Made by a program: the position numbers and the translations under genes. DNA of 43,291 nt from Burkholderiaceae bacterium. GTDB lineage: Bacteria > Pseudomonadota > Gammaproteobacteria > Burkholderiales > Burkholderiaceae_C. Positions 18,909 to 26,486 of this stretch are shown one piece after another. Every line of letters starts with the position of its first letter. Within the stretch, counting starts at the first letter, position 1. Location of the stretch: contig JAURZS010000037.1 of assembly GCA_030653255.1 (NCBI GenBank), positions 1 through 43,291 on the forward strand, in the 5' to 3' direction. The notes beneath the pieces were generated by a model. That model did no database searches and was not told the DNA's origin. It saw nothing but the letters and a program-made list of their open reading frames with translations.

Positions 18909-19745
18909 ATGTCGCAAAGCAATGCTGCCCAAGGCGGCCCCATCAAGTTCTGGCACCAGTCGATGACGGAGCTTCAGCTTCTCGGACCCTACCGCGAATA
19001 CCTCGAGTCACATGCTCGCAAGGTGCTTGGAGACAGCGTCTCGATCACCGTGCATGGGGTGAAGCCAGGTTCATACCACGGCCGCGCACCGACGCCGGCC
19101 CTGGGGAACGCGTTTACCTACCACCGCATCCTGGACCACGTCATCGATAACGCCTATACGGCCGAGAAGTCCGGCTTCGATGCGTTCATCGTCGGTTCAT
19201 TCAGTGAGCCTTTCCTGCGCGAACTCCGCTCGCTCGTCCGCATTCCGGTCGTCTCGATACTCGAAAGCTCTCTTTTGATCAGTTGCTCGCTGGGAAAGAA
19301 AATCGTTCCCCTGGCCAACGGGCGGGAGCTCGAGGCACTCGTCAACAGCGCTGCCGAAAAACACGGCCTCAGGGAACGGATCCAGCCGGCGGCGACACTT
19401 TCCCCGCCGTGGCATGAGCCAGAGTTGGCGGCAGCCATCCATGATCCAGCGAAGCTCATTGCGGCATTTCGCGAGACTGCGCAAAAGCTGGTGGATGGCG
19501 GCGCGGAGGTCATCATCCCGGCCGAAGGCGTGCTGTGCGCGGTCCTGAGCGCCAACAACGTGACAGAAGTCGGTGGGGCGCCGGTGATCGACGTCTTTGG
19601 GGCGACCTGGCTGTACGCGCAGATGCTCGTCCGGCTTCGCAGGCTTTTCGGCACGACCGTGAGCAATGTCGGAGCCTATGCGCAGGCCGATCGGGCGCTC
19701 GTCGAATTGGTACTGGGCGCGTCTGCCGGAAAACCTGCAGCGTAA
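18909..19745 (+). CDS. Asp/Glu/hydantoin racemase superfamily protein, catalytic cysteines absent
   Basis: 278 aa from ATG 18909 with upstream GGAGG; 'GFDAFIVGSFSEPFLRELRSLVRIPVVSILESS' and 'GAEVIIPAEGVLCAVLS...APVIDVFGA' match the racemase layout. Confidence 0.75.
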   Translation: MSQSNAAQGGPIKFWHQSMTELQLLGPYREYLESHARKVLGDSVSITVHGVKPGSYHGRAPTPALGNAFTYHRILDHVIDNAYTAEKSGFDAFIVGSFSEPFLRELRSLVRIPVVSILESSLLISCSLGKKIVPLANGRELEALVNSAAEKHGLRERIQPAATLSPPWHEPELAAAIHDPAKLIAAFRETAQKLVDGGAEVIIPAEGVLCAVLSANNVTEVGGAPVIDVFGATWLYAQMLVRLRRLFGTTVSNVGAYAQADRALVELVLGASAGKPAA

Positions 19746-19777
19746 ATCAGATGTCTGCCGTTTGATCGGAATCAGCT

Positions 19778-21241
19778 GTGTCTATTGGCTCACTGGGTAC
19801 GGAACCCTTCGACGTTGTGGTGGTCGGCGGTGGGTTGGCCGGGCTCTGCGCCACGCTGGCAGCAGCCGAACTGGGCGGACGGGTCGTCCTGCTTGAAAAA
19901 ATGCCGGCCCTGGGCGGCAGCACGGTGCTGAGCGGCGGATTCATGGCTTTCGCGGACACGCCGATGCAGCGCGAGGCCCATGTGCTCGACAGCAATGAAC
20001 TGCTGCTGCAGGACCTGCGGGCGGTGGCGGGGCCGGACGCTGATGAGGAACTGCTTCGCGCTTACGCAAATGGCCAGGCCCAACTCCATGAATGGCTGCT
20101 GAGCAAAGGGGTGCGGTATGCGGGGCTTGAGCAAAGCTCTGGCCAATCTGTTGCCCGCAGTCACCAGACCGATGCCAGAGAGATGCTGGAAAAACTGACC
20201 GGGCAGATCAGGAAGTATCCGCAAGCGAAAATATGCACTGACTCCCGCGCTATGGCGCTGATTCGCACTGAACTCGATGGTCCGGTGGCATCCGTCGAAG
20301 TCGAACGCGGTGGCTCGGTGGAGCGCATCCGTTGCCTGGGTGGGGTTGTTCTCGCCAGCGGCGGATTTTCCCGGTCAGAAGCATTGCTTCGGCTGTTCGC
20401 TCCGGCCCAGGCGCAGGCGGTTCGGATTGGGGGGGCAGGCAACACGGGCGATGGCTTGTGGCTTGCCTGGAAGCTCGGCGCCGGCGTGCGGGACATGGCA
20501 CAGATCCGAGGCACCTTCGGCACCCATCCGGACTGCACCGCCGAACAGCATGAAATCCTTTTGGCCTTTTATCTGGGCGCGATCATCGTCAACCTCGAGG
20601 GACGACGGTTCGTCGACGAATCCCAATCCTACAAAGTCCTGGGCGATGCCTGCCTGGCCCAGCCACAGCAGCGCGCCTTCCAGATCTTCGACCAGCGGGT
20701 GATGGACAAATCGAGCCCGGGTGTCCCGCTCTTCGACTTCCAGCCAGCATTGGAGCGCGGCCTGCTTGTCAAGGCGGACAGCCTGGAGGAACTGGCAGCG
20801 CGGTGCGGGATGGACGCCAAGGTGCTGCGCGCTTGCGTCGAGCGCTACAACGCCGGCGTCGATGCCGGATTCGATCAGGACTATGGGCGCGACGGCTTGT
20901 GCCACCACGCAGGCGCACTGTGCAGACTCGACCAGCCCCCGTTCTATGCCTACCTGTCGACCACCGCCCTTCTCGCTACTTACTGCGGCCTGCATGTGGA
21001 TGCGCTGGCACGCGTGCGTGATGTCTACGGCGAGCCCATAGAGGGACTCTACGCCGCCGGCGAGATCACAGGCGGCTTTCACGGCCAGACGTACATGACC
21101 GGAACATCCCTGGGAAAGGCTGCGTTCTTCGGCAGGGTTGCAGGCATTAACGCCTTTCGCCGCTCACGTAATGGGGCGGCCTCTTTGCAAGTTGGCGGAC
21201 CGGCATCCGCTTCGATCAACGTGAAGAGAGAGTCTGAATGA
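19778..21241 (+). CDS. FAD-binding protein, fumarate reductase/succinate dehydrogenase flavoprotein-like (FAD_binding_2)
   Basis: GTG start; 'FDVVVVGGGLAGLCATLAAAELGGRVVLLEKMPALGGSTVLSGG', C-term 'GLYAAGEITGGFHGQTYMTGTSLGKAAFFGRVAG'. Confidence 0.9.
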   Translation: MSIGSLGTEPFDVVVVGGGLAGLCATLAAAELGGRVVLLEKMPALGGSTVLSGGFMAFADTPMQREAHVLDSNELLLQDLRAVAGPDADEELLRAYANGQAQLHEWLLSKGVRYAGLEQSSGQSVARSHQTDAREMLEKLTGQIRKYPQAKICTDSRAMALIRTELDGPVASVEVERGGSVERIRCLGGVVLASGGFSRSEALLRLFAPAQAQAVRIGGAGNTGDGLWLAWKLGAGVRDMAQIRGTFGTHPDCTAEQHEILLAFYLGAIIVNLEGRRFVDESQSYKVLGDACLAQPQQRAFQIFDQRVMDKSSPGVPLFDFQPALERGLLVKADSLEELAARCGMDAKVLRACVERYNAGVDAGFDQDYGRDGLCHHAGALCRLDQPPFYAYLSTTALLATYCGLHVDALARVRDVYGEPIEGLYAAGEITGGFHGQTYMTGTSLGKAAFFGRVAGINAFRRSRNGAASLQVGGPASASINVKRESE

Positions 21242-22626
21242 CGAATACGATCAATCATCGGCTGGCGCGCTGGATGGTGGAACTGAAGGCGGACGAAATT
21301 CCTGAAGAGGTCATCACGCAGACCAAGTTCCGCGTTCTGGACCTGGTCGGCGCGATGCTGGGCGGCAGCCAGACCGTGCTCGCCGCGCAGGTTTCCAAGG
21401 CCATTTCGGGGCCTGAGCACGGGAGCGGCACACCAGCCATCGGACGCGCACAGCAAACCGGAACTGCCGCCGCAGCGCTGCTGCAGGGGACCATGGGCTG
21501 CGTGATGGAATATGACGACACGCACATCCTCGCGAGCATCCACTCCAGCACACCGGTGGTGGCGGCTGCCCTTGCCAAAGGGCAGCAATCGGGAGTGACG
21601 GGGCGCTCCTTGCTCGAAGCGGTGCTGGTCGGCAACGAGCTCAGCTGCCGCATTGCACTGGCGGCGCCGGGTGCGTTCCATCGTGCGGGCTTCCACCCAA
21701 CGGCAGTTCTCGGTGTCTTCGGCGCATGCTATGCGGTGGCACGCATGTCGGGTTTGAATGCCGGGCAGGTCGCCAATGCGATCGGCATCAGCGGCAGCCT
21801 ATCGTCGGGCATCATGGCTTCCTGGGAAGATGGCACCGACGCGAAGTCGCTGCATGCGGGCTGGGCGGCTTCGGCCGGTGTTCAAGCCGTCAACCTGGCC
21901 TTGTGCGGGGTGACCGGCCCTTCCAAAGTGTTTGAGGGCCGTTTTGGATTCTTTCCCTCGCACCTGCGCGCGGAGCCGATCCCCATCGCCTACGATGCCA
22001 TCGAGAAGGATCTCGGCCAGGTGTGGGAAGTTCTCAACATCGCCCCGCGCGAATTCGCCTGCGGCCACTACATCCAGCCCTTCATCGACGCCACGCTCCA
22101 GGCCTGCGCCGGCGCCAGGATTGACGCCGCCGACATATCCGAAGTGGTCTGCAGCGTCGCCGACTATATGGTTCCGCTGATTTGTGAACCGGTCGAGGAG
22201 AAGCTTCATCCGACCACCTCCTGGCATGCACGCTACAGTCTTCCGTTTTGCGTGGCCGAATGCCTGCTCAAAGGGAGCTTTACCAAATACAGTCTGGCGG
22301 AAAGAGACCTTGTGGACGAGCGCTATCTCGCGTTGATGCGCAAGATCAGATACGAAATCGACAAGTCAGCCCCCGATCGGACGCGATGGAGCGGCGAAGT
22401 GCGCGTCGTTCTCCGCTCCGGCCAAACCCTCAGGCACAGGGTGGAAGACATGCGCGGCAGCCCGCGCAACCCCATGACCACCAAGGAGCTGATCGACAAG
22501 TTCCTTCACAACACCGAGGGCATCATGAGCGCCGGCGCAGCCGCCGAAACGCTGGAACGAATTCTGGCCCTTGAAAGCGCCAGCGATATTCGCGAAGTGT
22601 TCGCGCCGCTTTCACGGGGCACCTAA
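21238..22626 (+). CDS. MmgE/PrpD family protein
   Basis: 'VLDLVGAMLGGS...EYDDTHILASIHSSTPVVAAALA...AGFHPTAVLGVFGA...DAKSLHAGWAASAGVQA'; ATGA overlap with upstream gene. Confidence 0.93.
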   Translation: MTNTINHRLARWMVELKADEIPEEVITQTKFRVLDLVGAMLGGSQTVLAAQVSKAISGPEHGSGTPAIGRAQQTGTAAAALLQGTMGCVMEYDDTHILASIHSSTPVVAAALAKGQQSGVTGRSLLEAVLVGNELSCRIALAAPGAFHRAGFHPTAVLGVFGACYAVARMSGLNAGQVANAIGISGSLSSGIMASWEDGTDAKSLHAGWAASAGVQAVNLALCGVTGPSKVFEGRFGFFPSHLRAEPIPIAYDAIEKDLGQVWEVLNIAPREFACGHYIQPFIDATLQACAGARIDAADISEVVCSVADYMVPLICEPVEEKLHPTTSWHARYSLPFCVAECLLKGSFTKYSLAERDLVDERYLALMRKIRYEIDKSAPDRTRWSGEVRVVLRSGQTLRHRVEDMRGSPRNPMTTKELIDKFLHNTEGIMSAGAAAETLERILALESASDIREVFAPLSRGT

Positions 22627-22661
22627 AAATGCACGTCATCGACCGGTGCATTTTCAATGCA
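22626..22661 (+). promoter_or_regulatory. Overlapping alternative stem-loops between PrpD and second flavoprotein gene
   Basis: AAAATGCAC(22626-22634)/GTGCATTTT(22646-22654) and TGCATT(22647-22652)/AATGCA(22656-22661) share bases. Confidence 0.45.
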
Positions 22662-22689
22662 GGCTTATTCTTCAGGAAGGCATGAGGCA

Positions 22690-24066
22690 ATGGCTGATTT
22701 CGATACCCAGGTAGACGTATTGGTGATTGGTGCGGGCGGCGCAGGTCTGGCTGCGGCGATTGCCGCAAGTGATCTTGGAGCTTCCGTGGCCGTGGTCGAG
22801 AAGCTGCCGCGCCCAGGCGGCAACACCGGTCTCAGCACAGGTTCGATCCCCGGTGCGGGCACGCGTTTTCAACGCCTGGCCGGCATCGACGACAACCCTC
22901 AAAAAATGACCGCCGACCTGCTGGGACTCAGCGGCGATCACGACGCCACCGACTTGACACGCATGCTGTCTGAACGGTCTGCTGAGCTTGTTGAATGGCT
23001 GGTCGACAAGGCACACATACGTCTGGACATCATCAAAGACTACAAACACGTAGCCCACTCGGTCCCCAGATTGCATGCCCCGGCGTCCCGAAAGGGTGCC
23101 GACCTCGTGCACGACCTGGTGGCCGCCGTAGAGCGCAGAGGCGTTCCCATTGTGTTGTCCAACCCGGTTGTCGATCTCATTCTCGGCAAGAACGGAGAGG
23201 TGATCGGCGCCACCACGCGGACCGCGCAGAACGCCGTGTCGCGGATTGGTGCCGGAAAAACCATTCTGTGCGTGAACGGATTTGGCGCCTCCCAGCAAAT
23301 GCTCGCGCAGTACTGCCCGGAAATCGCCGGCGCGATGTACAGCGGTGCCAAGGGCAGTGAAGGTGAAGCCATCCGCTGGGGAGCGCAGCTCAACGCGCGA
23401 CTGGGAAACATGGCCAGCTACCAAGGGTATGCAACACTCATGTACCCGCACGGCGAGCTGCTCTCATGGACCACCATTGAAAAAGGCGGCGTGCTCGTCA
23501 ACGACAAGGGCCTGCGGTTCGGCGATGAATCCATCGGATATTCGGGCTTTGCCGCGCCAGTGATTGCACAAAGCGGCAAAGTCCACGCCATATTCGACCA
23601 GCGCATCCGCGACATTGCGGCCAAGGAGCCGTGGTTCAAGGAAATACTGGACATGGGCGGTGCCAAGAAGGCCATCGATGTCCCCGATCTGGCGTCAAAG
23701 CTGGCGGTGGATCCCGCCGCGTTGCAGAAAACCTTGTCGGCATACGGTCAAGGCAGCGACGAGTTCGGCAGAAAGGATATCGGTATCGCCCCACTGCAAG
23801 CGCCCTATTGGTACACGCAGGTGGTGGGCGGGCTGTTGAGTACCCAGGGCGGCCTGATGATCGATCAGCACGCGCGGGTATTGGACAAGACCGACCGGAC
23901 GATTCCCAACCTGTATGCCGCCGGTGGCGCAGTCGCAAGTATCTCCGGACGCAGTGGGGGCGTTGGCTATGCATCGGGTAGCGGACTGCTGCATGCGATT
24001 GGACTGGGTTGGATTGCGGGAACTGATGCCGCCAATGCGGTGGCCAATCCATCCCATTCGAGGTGA
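22690..24066 (+). CDS. FAD-binding_2 family flavoprotein (fumarate reductase/ketosteroid dehydrogenase-like)
   Basis: 'VDVLVIGAGGAGLAAAIAASDLGASVAVVEKLPRPGGNTGLSTG', C-term 'NLYAAGGAVASISGRSGGVGYASGSGLLHAIGLGWIAG'; start at ATG 22690 with upstream AGGAAGG. Confidence 0.9.
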   Translation: MADFDTQVDVLVIGAGGAGLAAAIAASDLGASVAVVEKLPRPGGNTGLSTGSIPGAGTRFQRLAGIDDNPQKMTADLLGLSGDHDATDLTRMLSERSAELVEWLVDKAHIRLDIIKDYKHVAHSVPRLHAPASRKGADLVHDLVAAVERRGVPIVLSNPVVDLILGKNGEVIGATTRTAQNAVSRIGAGKTILCVNGFGASQQMLAQYCPEIAGAMYSGAKGSEGEAIRWGAQLNARLGNMASYQGYATLMYPHGELLSWTTIEKGGVLVNDKGLRFGDESIGYSGFAAPVIAQSGKVHAIFDQRIRDIAAKEPWFKEILDMGGAKKAIDVPDLASKLAVDPAALQKTLSAYGQGSDEFGRKDIGIAPLQAPYWYTQVVGGLLSTQGGLMIDQHARVLDKTDRTIPNLYAAGGAVASISGRSGGVGYASGSGLLHAIGLGWIAGTDAANAVANPSHSR

Positions 24067-24460
24067 ACTGCCTCCCAGAAGTTGGACAAACGTCAAGGGG
24101 CCAGTTCACACCCGGGGCGACTCACTCAGTCGCTCCGTCTTCAACGATGAGAAGTAGCTTTCCATCGCTGCGTTGTCCCAGCACTCACCGCGGCGGCCCA
24201 TGCTGCAGGTGATTCCCTGAGCCTTGAGCAACTGCTGGAAGTCCTCGCTGGATATAGGTGAAGTCGGCTACCCATTTCTGGTTCGGGGCGTCGGCCTGGA
24301 AGTCCCGCTGTAGATGATTCGGAGCGATGTGGCTCTCCTGCCGGCTGGCGGTGTCCTCAGGCAGCCTGCGGCGCTCGTGCCCGGCCTGCACTTGGCTACC
24401 TGCATCAACCGGCTGACACGGTTCTTGCCGCATGCCTCGCCGAGGGCATGATGCCGGGTT
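24064..24460 (-). mobile_element. Degenerate IS3-family element (orfB remnant, frameshifted and internally deleted)
   Basis: Reverse-strand fragments 'RRRLPEDTASRQESHIAPNHLQRDFQADAPNQKWVADFTYI', 'DFQQLLKAQGITCSMGRRGECWDNAAMESYFSSLKTERLSESPRV*'; IS-end-like TGAACTGCCTCCCAGAAGTTGGACA; outer end approximate. Confidence 0.8.
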
Positions 24461-24568
24461 TGCGCTAAGTCAATTCCGTTCCACTTTTTTGGTCGTACCA
24501 TCGCTCGGCGTCCGGGTGCCTGGCGCTTGGGAAGGCCTTGCCGAACAACCTGTAAAGAAGGAACGATC

Positions 24569-25174
24569 ATGAAATACCGCCGTTTTCTTTCGACGCTCTT
24601 CGCCAGCTTGTGGCTGGCCTTATGGTCCCAGTGTGCCGTGGCTATTGGGTTTGTTGTCCACGTCGGCGATAAGCAGGCCTGGCTCAAGGCACATCCGGAA
24701 GTGAATCCCAAAACACTCAAGAACCCGGACGGTTCCGATGCCAAGATTGTCAAGGTCAGCACCATGAAGGAATGGATGGCGGCCCATCCTGACATCTTGA
24801 AACAACGGGACAGCCAGGCAAAAACTGTGCTGTCAGGGCCAAGCCTCAGCCTGACGCCCATCCTCCTGTGGGACCTCAGCGGCCTCAAAGAGCCCGTGAA
24901 CTATTACGCGGTCGGGATCTACAGCACCAAGGAGAACATGAAGACGGTATATGAGAAGGACCGGCTTGCCGATGCGGAAATCGGAAAGACCAAGGATGGT
25001 CGCAAGACTTGGCGTGTGCCTCCGGGTGTGCTCAAGGCTGGATTCGAGTATTACTTCCAGGTTGTCGCGTTCTCGAAGTCGACCGAGCTGAAGGATGTGG
25101 TGGGCGGTTACTGGACCATGCGTCCGGACGCCAAGGTGGACGGTTACTCGCCCTGGCGTCAGGACGCCAAGTAG
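24569..25174 (+). CDS. Hypothetical secreted protein
   Basis: Signal peptide 'MKYRRFLSTLFASLWLALWSQCAVAIG', RBS AAGAAGGA upstream; no family recognised. Confidence 0.65.
   Translation: MKYRRFLSTLFASLWLALWSQCAVAIGFVVHVGDKQAWLKAHPEVNPKTLKNPDGSDAKIVKVSTMKEWMAAHPDILKQRDSQAKTVLSGPSLSLTPILLWDLSGLKEPVNYYAVGIYSTKENMKTVYEKDRLADAEIGKTKDGRKTWRVPPGVLKAGFEYYFQVVAFSKSTELKDVVGGYWTMRPDAKVDGYSPWRQDAK
25103..25171 (+). repeat. 36-bp tandem duplication at 3' end of secreted protein gene
   Basis: GGCGGTTACTGGACCATGCGTCCGGACGCCAAG / GACGGTTACTCGCCCTGGCGTCAGGACGCCAAG, 36-bp offset, 27 of 33 aligned positions identical. Confidence 0.75.
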
Positions 25175-25287
25175 TCATCCCTCCTGGGCAGGTTGGCGCC
25201 CGACACAATGACTTCACATTACCGCAGGACGCGCCGCGTCTGGGGTATTGGCAAATGCTGAATGTGCCGATCTTGCAGACGAGTTGG

Positions 25288-25309
25288 TGAATCGCCCCGG
25301 GGCGATTCA
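25288..25309. terminator. 22-bp perfect palindrome between convergent genes, possible bidirectional terminator
   Basis: TGAATCGCCCCGGGGCGATTCA; no U-tract. Confidence 0.5.
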
Positions 25310-25319
25310 GTTGCGTTAT

Positions 25320-25715
25320 TCATCTGCGCGCAATGTAAGTGAGCTGCCGATGATGCTTGACGGAAAGCAGAACGACTTCACTGTCTGAATGGGCGTAGAG
25401 CACGACGTGCGATCCAATCACGTATTCACGCAGATGGGGCAAGCCCGCCGACTGTGCCAACTGCTGCACCGCTGCCAGGCGCAGACTGGCTTGCGCAGAA
25501 TTCGGGCGCAAGAAACGCGCAGGGCGACCACTGGCAGGAGACCAGGCCAGCAGCGTTTTCATCTCCCGCAAATCACGTTTGATCTGTGCAAGCCGCGCTG
25601 GCGCGCTGGCAGCGTCTTGCTCCACCATAAAAGCATGGACTGCCAGCAGGCAATCCGCAAAGTGCGGGGCGGCGCTGACCCGTGCGCTGACTCGCCTTTT
25701 CACGGCCGGTGGCAT
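25320..25715 (-). CDS. RelE/ParE-type toxin-like protein
   Basis: '...LREYVIGSHVVLYAHSDSEVVLLSVKHHRQLTYIARR'; TGATG overlap with upstream antitoxin. Confidence 0.7.
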   Translation of the reverse strand: MPPAVKRRVSARVSAAPHFADCLLAVHAFMVEQDAASAPARLAQIKRDLREMKTLLAWSPASGRPARFLRPNSAQASLRLAAVQQLAQSAGLPHLREYVIGSHVVLYAHSDSEVVLLSVKHHRQLTYIARR

Positions 25716-25996
25716 CAGTCTGCGAGCAACTGATCGAGTTCTGCCGATGACATGCGTTTACCGGCAATCACCTCGCCCAGAGCGGTTTCGGCCTCGGTCA
25801 GAAGAACCAGGCCCGCATGCTCCAGCTCCAGAGCGTGGTAGTAATCGAGCTTTTTCGCATCCACCAAAGCAACATAACTGGAGCCGTTCTTGGTGAGCAC
25901 TTTCTCAGCCCCGCTACCAACCACGTCTTCGGCCAATTCGGTGAGACGGGCTCGTGCTTCGCTGATGGGAATAATGTCACTGGCGCGCAAAATCAT
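25715..25996 (-). CDS. Phd/YefM-type antitoxin
   Basis: 'MILRASDIIPISEARARLTELAEDVVGSGAEKVLTKNGSSYVALVDAKKLDYY'. Confidence 0.82.
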   Translation of the reverse strand: MILRASDIIPISEARARLTELAEDVVGSGAEKVLTKNGSSYVALVDAKKLDYYHALELEHAGLVLLTEAETALGEVIAGKRMSSAELDQLLAD

Positions 25997-26006
25997 GCCT
26001 TGACCC

Positions 26007-26030
26007 TTAACGTATTTATTAACGTTTATT
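26007..26030 (-). promoter_or_regulatory. Tandem 12-bp repeat upstream of antitoxin (candidate autoregulatory operator)
   Basis: TTAACGTATTTA + TTAACGTTTATT immediately 5' of antitoxin start. Confidence 0.5.
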
Positions 26031-26065
26031 GTATTACTCGAAGGCGAGTTTCACATCACGCCAGC

Positions 26066-26103
26066 GAAAAAGAAAAAGCCACCAATCTCTCGACTGATGG
26101 CTT
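26066..26103 (-). terminator. Rho-independent terminator downstream of tRNA-Asp
   Basis: Minus strand AAGCCATCA-N10-TGGTGGCTT followed by TTTCTTTTTC. Confidence 0.75.
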
Positions 26104-26112
26104 CCTGAATCC

Positions 26113-26189
26113 TGGCGGAGTGGACGGGACTCGAACCCGCGACCCCCGGCGTGACAGGCCGGTATTCTAACCAACTGAACTACCACTCC
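26113..26189 (-). tRNA. tRNA-Asp (GTC)
   Basis: GGAGTGGTAGTTCAGTTGGTTAGAATACCGGCCTGTCACGCCGGGGGTCGCGGGTTCGAGTCCCGTCCACTCCGCCA, 77 nt. Confidence 0.97.
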
Positions 26190-26261
26190 TGGTAGACAAC
26201 TTTTGCTCTTGCGAGCCAAGTGTTGCCACTTGTTGCCCGGTCAATCCTTGCGGAGATGAAC

Positions 26262-26337
26262 TGGCGACCCTACGGGGATTCGAACCCCGGTACTTACCGT
26301 GAAAGGGTAATGTCCTAGGCCTCTAGACGATAGGGTC
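26262..26337 (-). tRNA. tRNA-Glu (TTC)
   Basis: GACCCTATCGTCTAGAGGCCTAGGACATTACCCTTTCACGGTAAGTACCGGGGTTCGAATCCCCGTAGGGTCGCCA, 76 nt. Confidence 0.97.
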
Positions 26338-26347
26338 AAAACCATTT

Positions 26348-26423
<76 letters not shown>

Positions 26424-26486
26424 AAATTGGCGAACCGGCTCTTGCCGCTGCGTCAATTTCCAAGCCTTGCATTATAGCGTGATTTC

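Noticed and set aside
26113-26189. attL/attR pair at tRNA-Asp
   Set aside because: No second copy of the tRNA 3' end and no integrase seen in the window
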